DNA from: Sphingomicrobium sediminis
GTDB taxonomy: Bacteria > Pseudomonadota > Alphaproteobacteria > Sphingomonadales > Sphingomonadaceae
Reading direction: 5' to 3'
Assembly: GCF_023805295.1 (NCBI RefSeq)
Contig: NZ_JAMSHT010000001.1
Span: forward strand, 682,001 to 746,000
DNA length: 64,000 bases
The notes under the pieces are model-generated. The model searched no databases. It had not been told where the DNA came from and saw nothing but the letters and a program-made list of their open reading frames with translations. The position numbers were made by a program, and so were the translations under genes. Positions 1 through 11,307 of the stretch are shown here, piece after piece; the first letter of the stretch is position 1; each line of letters starts with the position of its first letter.

Positions 1-2599
<2,599 letters not shown>

Positions 2600-2600
<1 letters not shown>

Positions 2601-3769
2601 TACTTCATCATCCCAACGAATTTTTCAAAGAGGTAGAAGCTGTCCATCGGCCCCGGTGACGCTTCGGGGTGATATTGAACGCTGAAGGCGGGGCGGTCGG
2701 TGAGTTCGATGCCGCAATTGGTGTCGTCGAACAGCGAGACGTGCGTTTCCTTCACATTGTCCGGTAGCCCGCCGCGCTCGACCGCGAAGCCGTGATTCAT
2801 GCTGGTAATCTCGACGACGCCGTCCTCGCAGCGCTGGACCGGATGGTTGGCGCCGCGATGGCCCTGGAACATCTTGGCGGTCTTGCCGCCGACTGCGAGG
2901 GCAAGCAGCTGGTGGCCGAGGCAGATGCCGAAAAGCGGCTTCCTGGTCTCCAGCAGCTTTTGGATCAGCGGCACGGCATATTCGCCTGTGGCGGCGGGGT
3001 CGCCCGGACCGTTGGACAGGAAAAAGCCGTCGGGATCGTGCGCCATGATGTCGTCATAACTCGCTTCCGCCGGCACCACCGTCACCCGCGCCCCGGCTTC
3101 GACCAGGTTGCGGAAGATATTGTGCTTGGCGCCATAGTCGATGGCGACGACATGCGGCGCGTTCTGGTCGGCATGGTCGAGCTTATAGCCCTCGCCCAAT
3201 TCCCATCCGCCGTCCGACCAATTGAAAAGCTGTTCGTTCGACACTTCCTTGGCGAGGTCCATCCCCTCCAGCCCCGGCCAGTCGGCGGCCATTTGCTGGA
3301 GATGATCGAGATCGAACTTGCCTTCCGGATCATGCGCGATCGCGATGGTCGGCGGGCCCTCCTCGCGCACCAGCTTGGTCAGCGCGCGCGTGTCCACGCC
3401 GGCGATCCCGATGCGGCCATGCTCCGCCATCCAGGCGGGAAAGTCGGCGGTCGAACGGAAGTTGCTGGGCGAGGTGATCGCCTCGCGGGTGATGCAGCCC
3501 AGTGCATGCGCGGTGGGTGCCTCGACATCTTCGGGATTGGTGCCGACATTGCCGATATGCGGGAAGGTGAAGGCGATGACCTGTTTCGCGTAGGAAGGAT
3601 CGGTCATCACCTCCTGGTAGCCGGTCATGGCGGTGTTGAAGCAAAGCTCTCCGACCGCTTCGCCGCTGGCCCCGAATCCCTGCCCCCAAATGACCCTGCC
3701 GTCGGCGAAAGCGATGACGCCGCTGGCCCCGTCCGGTTGGGGTGCGCGCGCGGGTGTCGGGTCGGCCAT
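2600..3769 (-). CDS. carA: Carbamoyl-phosphate synthase small (glutaminase) subunit
   Basis: Hydrolyses glutamine and channels ammonia to CarB. 389 residues, normal for the family. The N-terminal CPSase domain ([13 protein letters not shown] near residue 17, then [12 protein letters not shown]) is followed by a class I glutamine amidotransferase domain with nucleophile Cys283 in GICLGHQ and His367/Glu369 in HPEAS. First gene of the carAB operon. It diverges from yqeY across about 140 bases that must hold both promoters; I cannot assign -35/-10 boxes there with confidence. Confidence 0.97.
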
Positions 3770-3910
3770 AGGGTCGAGTCTCCGTAAAGGTATGCTGGCG
3801 ATGTTGCTAAGCCACAGCCGCTACACGTGGTTCCATGGCCTCGTCAACGGCTGTTAAGCACTGTCCGCACGCGCTAGGCTATTTTCTTTTGCAAATGATT
3901 GGGTGAAGCG

Positions 3911-4369
3911 ATGATTCGCGATGATTTGAAGGCGGCAATGATTGCCTCGATGAAGGCTGGCGAGAAGGACAAGGTGGCGACGATCCGCCTCATCCAGTCC
4001 GAAGTGAAGAACAAGGATATCGAGGCGCGCACGCAGGGCGAAATCAAGGATGACGACGCGCACGTGACCGCCGTCCTCCAGAAAATGGTCAAGCAGCGCC
4101 GCGAAAGCGCGGAGATGTTCCGCAAAGGCGGCGCCGAAGATCGCGCCGCTACCGAGGAAGCCGAAATTGCGGTGATCGAAACCTTCCTGCCCGCCCAGAT
4201 GAGCGACGAGGAAATCGATGCGGCAGTCTCGGCCATCATCGCCGATACGGGTGCGGCGGGCATGAAGGATATGGGCCGCGTCATGGGCGAAGTTCGCGCC
4301 CGCCACGGCGCCGCCATCGAGCCCGCCAAGGCGAGTGCGGCGGCCAAGAAGCAGTTGATGGGGGGCTAA
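3911..4369 (+). CDS. GatB/YqeY-domain protein
   Basis: 152-residue protein starting MIRDDLKAAMIASMKAGEKD, the typical YqeY opening, with the conserved IRLIQSEVKNKDIEAR stretch, FLPAQMSDEEI and GRVMGEVRARHG. The family resembles the tRNA-binding tail of GatB and is thought to act on charged tRNA; the precise role is unknown. I chose the ATG; an in-frame TTG 12 bases upstream would only add MGEA. It sits directly ahead of dnaG and rpoD, the place held by rpsU in enteric bacteria, and may be co-transcribed with them. Confidence 0.88.
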   Translation: MIRDDLKAAMIASMKAGEKDKVATIRLIQSEVKNKDIEARTQGEIKDDDAHVTAVLQKMVKQRRESAEMFRKGGAEDRAATEEAEIAVIETFLPAQMSDEEIDAAVSAIIADTGAAGMKDMGRVMGEVRARHGAAIEPAKASAAAKKQLMGG

Positions 4370-4373
4370 ACCC

Positions 4374-6191
4374 CTGTCCCTCCCGCCGTCCTTTCTCGAT
4401 GAACTTCGCGCCCGGACCCGTGTGTCCGCGGTGGTGGGCACTGATGTGAAGCTCATCCGGGCGGGGAAGGAATTCAAGGCCTGCTGCCCCTTCCATGACG
4501 AGAAGACGCCGAGCTTCTACGTCAACGACCAGAAGGGCTTTTATCACTGCTTCGGCTGCGGCGCGCATGGCGATGCGATCAGCTATCTGGTCGACGGGCG
4601 CGGCATGGGCTTCATGGACGCGGTCAAGGAATTGGCGGGCAAGGCCGGGATGGATGTCCCTGCGCCCGATCCCCGCGCGAAGGAACGCGCCGAGAAGCGC
4701 GCCGGGCTGGTCGATGTCACCGAAGCGGCGGCCGACTGGTTCGAGGAGCAGCTGTCCGGCATTGAGGGGGGCGCAGCGCGAAGCTATCTCGAGAAGCGCG
4801 GGCTCGATGCGAGAACGATCAAGAAGTTCAGACTTGGCCTTGCGCCCGACGATCGGGGCAAGCTGAAGCGCGCGCTCGACCGCTTTGGCGTGCCCAAGCT
4901 GGTCGAGAGCGGGATGCTGATCGATCCCGAGGATCCGACCCGCGAGCCTTATGATCGCTTCCGTGGACGCCTGATGATCCCGATCCGCGATCCGCGCGGG
5001 CGCGTCATAGCATTCGGCGGGCGCATTCTTGGCGATGGCGAGCCCAAATATCTCAACAGTCCCGAGACCCCGCTGTTCGACAAGGGGCGCCAGCTCTACA
5101 ATCTCGACCTCGCCCAGGCCGCCGCGCGCAAGGCCGACCGCATCATCGTGGTCGAAGGCTATATGGACGTGATCGGGCTCGACCGCGCAGGCATCGGCGA
5201 GGCCGTTGCCCCGCTCGGCACCGCGCTGACCGAAGACCAGCTGCGCCTGCTCTGGCGCCTGTCGCCCTCGCCCATCCTCTGCTTCGACGGCGATGCGGCG
5301 GGGCAGCGCGCTGCGATCCGTGCAGCCGAACGCGCGCTGCCGCAACTCGGCCCCGAACAAAGCCTTAGCTTCGTCGAACTGCCGCAGGGCCAGGATCCGG
5401 ACGATATCGTCCGCGACGGTGGGCCCGACGCTTTCAATCGCCTACTCGAAGAGCCCGAGCCGCTCGCCGCGCGGTTGTGGCGACATGAGGCTGGCGCAGG
5501 ACCGCTCGACACGCCCGAACAGCGTGCGGGCCTCAAGCAGCGCCTGCTCGACCATAGCCGTTCGATCCAGAACCCGTCGCTGTCGCAACTCTACCGCGAG
5601 GATTGGCTCGCCCGATTCGATGCGCTTACGGGCCGCCAACGCTCGAGCGGCGGCGGATGGACGCAGCGCAAGGGTCGCTGGGTGCCCCCTTCCCCGCCCG
5701 TCGGCGATGCAGCGCGATCGCTGTCGCAGATCGGGGTCGATGCTCCGACGATCGAGGCGTTGCTGTACGGATATGCGCGCTTTCCTGCGCGTCTTGCCCA
5801 TGATGGCGAGCTCTTGGCGCGGCTTCCGATGCCCGATCGCCGCCTCGCGGGCCTACGTGAAAAGTTGCTCGATGCCGCCTTTTCTGCCGAGTCGCTTGAT
5901 AAAGGGGATGGTCTTCCCATATTGGCGAACGAAGGCGCGGACAGCCCGTCCCGGCCGGTCATGGGGTTTAGCTTTACGCGTCCCGGCAGCGATCCAGAGA
6001 CTGCCGAGCGTGATCTTGCTGCAACTCTCGACGCAATCCTCGCTTCGGCGGAGATTGAAACGGCACTGGAAGCGGCCACGAAGCGTTTGGAACAAGAGCT
6101 CAGCGACGAAGCCTATGCCGAGCAGCAGAGATTGCATCGGCTTCGTGACGAAAACCGGGAGCGGCTCGCCGCTCTTGCAAGTGTGGAATAG
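4374..6191 (+). CDS. dnaG: DNA primase, probable CTG start
   Basis: Synthesises RNA primers at the replication fork. The N-terminal CHC2 zinc ribbon has Cys38, His41, Cys59 and Cys62. The TOPRIM core has Glu261 in VVEGYMD and Asp305/Asp307 in DGDAAG, and a helicase-binding region ends the protein. The first ATG/GTG-type codon in frame (GTG, 4422) would remove the conserved N-terminal helix. Reading from CTG at 4374 restores SLPPSFLDELRARTRVS, which matches DnaG relatives, and a GGGGG run lies 8 bases upstream. No ATG, GTG or TTG lies between the in-frame stop at 4356 and 4422. Identity is certain; the start is inferred. Confidence 0.95.
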   Translation: MSLPPSFLDELRARTRVSAVVGTDVKLIRAGKEFKACCPFHDEKTPSFYVNDQKGFYHCFGCGAHGDAISYLVDGRGMGFMDAVKELAGKAGMDVPAPDPRAKERAEKRAGLVDVTEAAADWFEEQLSGIEGGAARSYLEKRGLDARTIKKFRLGLAPDDRGKLKRALDRFGVPKLVESGMLIDPEDPTREPYDRFRGRLMIPIRDPRGRVIAFGGRILGDGEPKYLNSPETPLFDKGRQLYNLDLAQAAARKADRIIVVEGYMDVIGLDRAGIGEAVAPLGTALTEDQLRLLWRLSPSPILCFDGDAAGQRAAIRAAERALPQLGPEQSLSFVELPQGQDPDDIVRDGGPDAFNRLLEEPEPLAARLWRHEAGAGPLDTPEQRAGLKQRLLDHSRSIQNPSLSQLYREDWLARFDALTGRQRSSGGGWTQRKGRWVPPSPPVGDAARSLSQIGVDAPTIEALLYGYARFPARLAHDGELLARLPMPDRRLAGLREKLLDAAFSAESLDKGDGLPILANEGADSPSRPVMGFSFTRPGSDPETAERDLAATLDAILASAEIETALEAATKRLEQELSDEAYAEQQRLHRLRDENRERLAALASVE

Positions 6192-6201
6192 ATAAGACGC
6201 G

Positions 6202-8208
6202 ATGGCGAAAAGCGACAACGACACCCAGGCCGATGGCGATCAGCCGCTGATCGATCTCAACGATGCCAAGATCAAGAAACTGATCGCGCGCGGCAAGAAG
6301 CGCGGCATCCTTACCTATGACGAGGTCAACGAAGCGCTGCCCAGCGACCAGATGAGCCCGGACCAGATCGAGGACATCATGTCCGCGATCAGCGAGATGG
6401 GCGTGAATATCGTCGAATCCGATGAAGAGGATGATGACGAGGTCGAGGCGGTCGACGCCAAGGAAGCCAAGGCTGACCCCAAGACCGTCAAGGCGACCAC
6501 CAACACCAAGGAACGCGCGGACCGCACCGACGACCCGGTGCGCATGTACCTGCGCGAAATGGGTGCCGTCGAACTGCTGAGCCGAGAAGGCGAGATCGCC
6601 ATCGCCAAGCGCATCGAGGCCGGCCGCGACTTCATGATCTGGGGCCTGTGCGACAGCCCGATGACGTTCAATGCGATCATCGAATGGTCGAACATGCTCA
6701 ATGAAGAGACCATGCAGCTGCGCGAGATCCTCGATCTCGACGCCATGATCTCCAAGGGCCCGACCGCCGAGCAGATGGCCAAGTCGGAAGAAGATGACGA
6801 TGATGGCGAGATCAGCGAAGACACGGCCGGTCCGACCATCAGCGAAGATGATGATGAGGACGAAGAGGCCGAAGAGGATGCAGACGGCAACAAGACCGAT
6901 GCATCGGGTCGTCCTCGCCGCGACGAGGAAGAGGAAGACAACACCCTCAGCCTCGCGCAGATGGAAGAGGCGCTGAAGCCGTCCGCGCTCGAAAAGTTTG
7001 CCGAGATCACCTCACTCTACAAGAAGTTCTCGAAGCTCCAGCAGGATCGCCTTGCCGCGCTCGAGGCTGGCGAGGATTTCCCGAAGGCCAAGGAAACGCG
7101 CTACCAGAACCTGTCGGGCGAACTGACGGCGCTGGTGGAATCGATGCAGTTCCACAATGCCAAGATCGAGATGCTCGTTGACGCGCTCTATGGTCACAAC
7201 CGGCGTCTCATGTCGCTGGGCGGCCAGATGCTGCGCCTTGCCGAGCGTCACCGCGTCCCGCGCCGGTCCTTCATCGAGGAATATGACGGCAACGAGCTCG
7301 ACGATGCATGGCTCGACCGCGTCGCCAAGATCGACAAGAAGTGGGCGGCCTTCGCTACCAACGAAAAGGAAGCCGTGGAGCGCATCCGCGGCGAGATTGC
7401 CGAGATCTCGCAGATCACCGGCATGAGCCTTCCCGAATTCCGCCGCATCGTGAATCAGGTCCAGAAAGGCGAACGCGAAGCGCGCATCGCCAAGAAGGAA
7501 ATGGTCGAGGCCAACCTGCGCCTCGTCATCTCGATCGCCAAGAAATATACCAATCGCGGCCTGCAGTTCCTCGACCTCATCCAGGAGGGCAATATCGGCT
7601 TGATGAAAGCGGTCGATAAGTTTGAATATCGCCGCGGCTACAAATTCTCGACCTATGCGACTTGGTGGATCCGCCAGGCCATCACGCGTTCGATTGCCGA
7701 CCAGGCGCGCACGATCCGTATTCCGGTCCACATGATCGAGACGATCAACAAGCTCGTGCGCACGAGCCGTCAGTTCCTCCACGAAACCGGCCGCGAGCCG
7801 ACGCCGGAAGAATTGGCCGAGCGTCTCTCCATGCCGCTCGAAAAGGTCCGCAAGGTGATGAAGATCGCCAAGGAACCGATCAGCCTCGAGACGCCGATCG
7901 GCGACGAGGAAGATTCGCACTTGGGCGATTTCATCGAGGACAAGAATGCGGTCATCCCCGTCGATGCGGCGATCCAGTCCAACCTCAAGGAAACGGTCAC
8001 CCGCGTGCTCGCCAGCCTCACCCCGCGTGAGGAGCGCGTGCTGCGCATGCGCTTCGGCATCGGCATGAATACCGATCATACGCTCGAGGAAGTCGGGCAG
8101 CAGTTCAGCGTGACCCGCGAACGTATCCGTCAGATTGAGGCCAAGGCCCTTCGGAAGCTCAAGCATCCGAGCCGCAGCCGGAAGATGCGCAGCTTCCTCG
8201 ATCAATAG
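6202..8208 (+). CDS. rpoD: Primary sigma factor RpoD (sigma-70)
   Basis: Housekeeping sigma factor, 668 residues. Region 1.1 ([14 protein letters not shown]) is at the N-terminus, region 1.2 ([12 protein letters not shown]) near residue 109, and a very acidic spacer at about 190-255. Region 2 runs from about residue 430, with the promoter-melting motif [15 protein letters not shown]. Region 4 ([14 protein letters not shown], then [17 protein letters not shown]) ends the protein. It starts 10 bases after dnaG, so the pair forms the macromolecular-synthesis operon, and a strong terminator follows. Confidence 0.98.
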   Translation: MAKSDNDTQADGDQPLIDLNDAKIKKLIARGKKRGILTYDEVNEALPSDQMSPDQIEDIMSAISEMGVNIVESDEEDDDEVEAVDAKEAKADPKTVKATTNTKERADRTDDPVRMYLREMGAVELLSREGEIAIAKRIEAGRDFMIWGLCDSPMTFNAIIEWSNMLNEETMQLREILDLDAMISKGPTAEQMAKSEEDDDDGEISEDTAGPTISEDDDEDEEAEEDADGNKTDASGRPRRDEEEEDNTLSLAQMEEALKPSALEKFAEITSLYKKFSKLQQDRLAALEAGEDFPKAKETRYQNLSGELTALVESMQFHNAKIEMLVDALYGHNRRLMSLGGQMLRLAERHRVPRRSFIEEYDGNELDDAWLDRVAKIDKKWAAFATNEKEAVERIRGEIAEISQITGMSLPEFRRIVNQVQKGEREARIAKKEMVEANLRLVISIAKKYTNRGLQFLDLIQEGNIGLMKAVDKFEYRRGYKFSTYATWWIRQAITRSIADQARTIRIPVHMIETINKLVRTSRQFLHETGREPTPEELAERLSMPLEKVRKVMKIAKEPISLETPIGDEEDSHLGDFIEDKNAVIPVDAAIQSNLKETVTRVLASLTPREERVLRMRFGIGMNTDHTLEEVGQQFSVTRERIRQIEAKALRKLKHPSRSRKMRSFLDQ

Positions 8209-8240
8209 ACTTAAGTCCGTATCAATCGGCAACTTATCGT

Positions 8241-8279
8241 AAGGGGCTGCCCGTTCGTCGAAACGGGTGGCCCTTTTTC
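8241..8279 (+). terminator. Rho-independent terminator after rpoD
   Basis: A 12-bp stem (8244-8255 with 8262-8273, two G-U wobbles) closes a 6-base loop and is followed by five T. It sits 35 bases past the rpoD stop and ends the yqeY-dnaG-rpoD unit. Confidence 0.88.
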
Positions 8280-8471
8280 ACTCCCCATTCATTGACTTGT
8301 TGCAATGCACAACTAGGTGAGCCGTGCCGATTGGCGGTGGGAAATCCCACCACTTCAGCCAGCCTCGGCGAACAGCAATGCCGGATTTCCGGTAAAAAGA
8401 CGGATTGGCACGTTGGGTGCAAAGTGTGGGGTGAAGGCGGAATGGTCCGCCCAAACCGACGAAGGAACGAG

Positions 8472-8768
8472 ATGATGGCGACCAAGAACATGATGATGCG
8501 CAACGACACCATTTTGGGCGTGTGCGAAGCGCTGGGCGAGGATTTCGGCTTCAATGCCAATATCCTGCGCGTGGCCCTCATCCTGCCGATCTTCTGGTTC
8601 CCGATGGAGATGCTCGCGCTGTATCTCGCGCTCGGCGTTGCGGTGTTCGCATCGCGCACCCTCTTCCCCGCCAAGCAGCCGCAGCAGGCCGCCCCGGTGG
8701 TCGAGGCCCGCAAGCCCGCGATCGAAGCGCCGGCCAACCAGGACGTCTCGCTGGAAGACGCCGCCTAA
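8472..8768 (+). CDS. PspC-domain-like small membrane protein
   Basis: About 98 residues. The segment TILGVCEALGEDFGFN followed by NILRVALIL resembles the PspC fold (an amphipathic start, then a membrane segment); FWFPMEMLALYLALGVAVF is a second hydrophobic stretch. The C-terminal tail is Ala/Pro rich and acidic, probably cytoplasmic. GAAGGAA just upstream serves as ribosome site for either of two adjacent ATG codons (8472 or 8475). In the family such proteins bind or sense membrane stress; here there is no pspA neighbour, so the role is open. Confidence 0.72.
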   Translation: MMATKNMMMRNDTILGVCEALGEDFGFNANILRVALILPIFWFPMEMLALYLALGVAVFASRTLFPAKQPQQAAPVVEARKPAIEAPANQDVSLEDAA

Positions 8769-8793
8769 CCGGCAAGAGCCTCAACGCTTTTCG

Positions 8794-8830
8794 AGGGGTC
8801 GGAATGTTCGCCTGCATTCCGGCCCCTTCC
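8794..8830 (+). terminator. Possible terminator hairpin after the PspC-like gene
   Basis: A 13-bp stem (8794-8806 with 8815-8827, one G-U) has an 8-base loop. It lies 25 bases beyond the stop codon. No T-run follows, so it could instead be a processing or stability hairpin. Confidence 0.5.
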
Positions 8831-8971
8831 TGCGTCCCGAAAGGGCACGGAAATTAACACCCATGACCAAAAGCTTTCGGCCTTGGTAACCGGGTCTTTA
8901 CGGCCTTGCTGTACGGCTTGACCTCCCACCACCGCAAAATGACGTGAACTGGATCTGAGGGAGTGGCGAAC

Positions 8972-9649
8972 ATGGTGGCAGGAGCCCGTAAATGGCAGGA
9001 AACCGGCAATGCCGGCCTGGCTCCTTATGATCGCGTTGCCACCGAAGGCATCGCGTCGCATCCGCACGCCATGGCAATTGCTGCAGCGTCGAGCCCCGAG
9101 CCGGTGCGCGACCTTGCCGACCTCATACATCTCATCTGCGACATCCACGGCCGCCACCCCACTCTGGTCGAAGCCGCCTTGGCGCGTAGTGCCTCGGGCG
9201 TGCAGCGTGACTGGATGATGCAGGCGGCGAACGCATTCGAGCGCGAGCGTCTTTACGTGGTCGATCTTACAGCCCGCGTCGGCCCCCTGCCCTCGACCCC
9301 CGGCGCTGCTGCAAGCACCAGCACCATGCAGGCGACCCGCCACGCGGTGGAAACGCTGGCCAAGTCCGAACGCCGCGGCTGCGCGCTGGGCGCCGCGACC
9401 GCTTTGGTCGTCGACTGGCAGGGCATTCGTGCGTTGCTCGATATTGCTGCAGAGCGTGTTGGGATCGACCTGCCCGAATGCACCCTGCCTGATCGCTGTT
9501 CGACCGAGGCCGTGATGGCCAGCGTCGATGGTGATGTCGCGGCAGAACGCGCCCTCGGCTTTGGCGCCGAGCAGCTGCTGCTCCAGCATCGCGGTCTGTT
9601 CGACTTGCTCGAGGCGAGGGCCAAGGCACGCTACGACGCCGACTGCTAG
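8972..9649 (+). CDS. Uncharacterised protein upstream of MoxR
   Basis: 225 residues, mostly alpha-helical, with no signal peptide or membrane segment. I do not recognise a characterised family. Features seen: DLADLIHLICDIHGRHPTLV near residue 50, a variable Pro/Ser/Thr-rich linker near residue 108, ALGAATALVVDW-like hydrophobic helices, and a C-terminal region ending AKARYDADC. The start ATG has a strong GAGGGAG site 8 bases upstream. The stop lies about 40 bases before moxR on the same strand, so it is probably co-transcribed and may work with the MoxR ATPase. Confidence 0.7.
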   Translation: MVAGARKWQETGNAGLAPYDRVATEGIASHPHAMAIAAASSPEPVRDLADLIHLICDIHGRHPTLVEAALARSASGVQRDWMMQAANAFERERLYVVDLTARVGPLPSTPGAAASTSTMQATRHAVETLAKSERRGCALGAATALVVDWQGIRALLDIAAERVGIDLPECTLPDRCSTEAVMASVDGDVAAERALGFGAEQLLLQHRGLFDLLEARAKARYDADC

Positions 9650-9691
9650 GCCGTCTTGCGCTACGCCTCGCGGGGCACTAGCGCAGTGGCC

Positions 9692-10537
9692 ATGAAATTC
9701 GACAGCACGGACAAGTACGTCGCCACCGACGACCTCAAGGTCGCGGTCAATGCCGCCGTGGCGCTACGCCGCCCGCTCCTCGTCAAGGGCGAGCCCGGTA
9801 CCGGCAAGACCGTTCTTGCCCATGAAATCGCCAAGGCGATCGACGCGCCGTTGATCGAATGGCACGTCAAATCGACGACGCGCGCGGTCCAGGGCTTGTA
9901 CGAATATGACGCGGTCGCGCGCCTGCGCGATGGCCAGCTCGGCGAAGAGCGCGTCCATGACATTTCGAACTACATCAAGCGCGGCAAGCTGTGGGAAGCC
10001 TTCACCAGCGAGAAGCTGCCCGTCCTGCTGATCGACGAGATCGACAAGGCCGATATCGAATTCCCCAACGACCTCTTGCAGGAGCTCGATCGGATGGAAT
10101 TCCACGTCTACGAGACCGGCGAAACGGTCAAAGCGGTCGAGCGCCCGGTCGTGGTCATCACATCGAATAACGAGAAGGATCTGCCCGACGCCTTCCTGCG
10201 CCGCTGCTTCTTCCACTATATCGCCTTCCCCGATCGCGAGACGATGGAAGCGATTATCGACGTCCACTTCCCTGACATCCAGAAGATGCTGGTCCGCAAG
10301 GCACTCGATATCTTCTACCAGGTCCGCGACACGCAGGGGCTCAAGAAGAAGCCGTCGACCAGCGAATTGCTCGACTGGCTGAAGCTCATCCTCCACGAGG
10401 ACATGCCATTGGAAGTGTTGTCGGACGCGGATCCGACCAAGGCGATCCCGCCGCTCCACGGGGCGCTACTCAAGAATGAGCAGGATGTGATGCTGTTCGA
10501 GAAGCTGGCGTTCCTCGCCCGCCGCGAGAATCGCTAG
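9692..10537 (+). CDS. MoxR-family AAA+ ATPase
   Basis: 281-residue AAA+ protein with Walker A GEPGTGKT (33-40), Walker B VLLIDEIDKAD (111-121), a sensor-1 stretch VVVITSNNEK and arginines in DAFLRRC. MoxR ATPases work as chaperone-like activators with a von Willebrand factor A partner; the likely partner here is the CoxE-like protein at 14.5-15.6 kb, which is not adjacent. The start MKFDSTDKY is preferred over an upstream in-frame codon because it matches the family N-terminus. Its stop overlaps the convergent XRE gene by four bases. Confidence 0.9.
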   Translation: MKFDSTDKYVATDDLKVAVNAAVALRRPLLVKGEPGTGKTVLAHEIAKAIDAPLIEWHVKSTTRAVQGLYEYDAVARLRDGQLGEERVHDISNYIKRGKLWEAFTSEKLPVLLIDEIDKADIEFPNDLLQELDRMEFHVYETGETVKAVERPVVVITSNNEKDLPDAFLRRCFFHYIAFPDRETMEAIIDVHFPDIQKMLVRKALDIFYQVRDTQGLKKKPSTSELLDWLKLILHEDMPLEVLSDADPTKAIPPLHGALLKNEQDVMLFEKLAFLARRENR

Positions 10538-10752
10538 CCCCCGTCGCCTTCGGGTTCGAAGTCGATCAGGTCGCCAGGCTTGCAGCCCAACACCTCGCAC
10601 ATTGCCGCCAAGGTGGCGAAGCGAATGCCTTTCACCTTGCCCGAACGGAACAGGCTCATCTGCGTCTCGGACAGGTCGATGGCCTGCGCGAGCTCTTTGC
10701 CCGTCATGCCAGCGCGCTGCAGTTCGGCGTCGAGGGTGACCTTGATCGGCAT
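10534..10752 (-). CDS. XRE/Cro-CI type transcriptional regulator
   Basis: 72 residues made almost entirely of one helix-turn-helix domain: MTGKELAQAIDLSETQMSLFR, then RFATLAAMCEVLGCKPGDLI, as in small YozG-like regulators. Its ATG overlaps the stop of the DUF2975-like gene by one base (TGATG). This pairing of DUF2975 membrane protein and small XRE regulator recurs in many bacteria. The natural candidate operator is the palindrome at 11254-11270, upstream of the pair. Confidence 0.87.
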   Translation of the reverse strand: MPIKVTLDAELQRAGMTGKELAQAIDLSETQMSLFRSGKVKGIRFATLAAMCEVLGCKPGDLIDFEPEGDGG

Positions 10753-11201
10753 CAGATGAAGCTATCCAGTTCGGTTTTCGCTTCACGTGCTTCGTCGATC
10801 AGGCCGGCGATCGAATAGAGACCGACACCGACCACGCCGATAGCAATTGCGGTGGCGTCGACCTCGAACAGGCTCCGGCCGGCGACGAGGATGGTGAACA
10901 GGTTTTGCCCGAAGACCTCAACCAGACCGCCGGCGAACAGCGCCATGCCGACCCGGCGGAGCCCTGCGGAGACGGATGGCGCGAACCCGTTTCCGAGCGA
11001 GATGCGCCGCAGCATCCACCACACCGATCCCATCGCGTAGAGATAGAAGGGCATGGGGAGGAGGATGGCGTAGAATGCGGGTTGGTTGGCCCCCATCTGG
11101 TTGGCACCATGGAATTGCAACGCGGTCAGCACCGTCATCACGGCGAACACGAACAATGCCGCCAAGGCCATCCATTTGGTGCGTTTTTCCAAGTTGGTCA
11201 C
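10752..11201 (-). CDS. DUF2975-like membrane protein
   Basis: 149 residues with about four membrane segments: LAALFVFAVMTVLTAL, AFYAILLPMPFYLYAMGSVWW, a segment around GLRRVGMALFAGGLVEVF, and a C-terminal one around IAIGVVGVGLYSIAG. The central RRVG stretch plus the following XRE gene fit the DUF2975 family. Function unknown in the family; a membrane sensor or anchor for the small regulator is a reasonable guess. First gene of a two-gene unit diverging from the ABC transporter. Confidence 0.75.
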   Translation of the reverse strand: MTNLEKRTKWMALAALFVFAVMTVLTALQFHGANQMGANQPAFYAILLPMPFYLYAMGSVWWMLRRISLGNGFAPSVSAGLRRVGMALFAGGLVEVFGQNLFTILVAGRSLFEVDATAIAIGVVGVGLYSIAGLIDEAREAKTELDSFI

Positions 11202-11253
11202 GCCAAAGCCCCCCGTTTGTCGAATGACGAGTGACTTTTCGGTCCATCGCCAA

Positions 11254-11270
11254 TTTAAGTCCGACTTAAA
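11254..11270. promoter_or_regulatory. Perfect palindrome, operator or CtrA-type site
   Basis: TTTAAGTC, one base, then GACTTAAA: an exact 8-bp inverted repeat between the divergent DUF2975/XRE unit and the ABC transporter genes. It also contains TTAA-N7-TTAA (11255-11269), the full CtrA consensus of alphaproteobacteria. A possible -10 (TATTGT, 11275-11280) for the plus-strand genes lies just downstream. It may bind the XRE protein, CtrA, or both. Confidence 0.65.
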
Positions 11271-11307
11271 GTTCTATTGTCCGCTGTCCTGGCAAAGGGG
11301 TCAAGTC

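Noticed and set aside
8207..8220. GACTTAAGTC palindrome after rpoD, similar to the 11254 site
   Set aside because: Half-sites are directly joined, the spacing differs, and it lies between a stop codon and a terminator with no promoter role evident.
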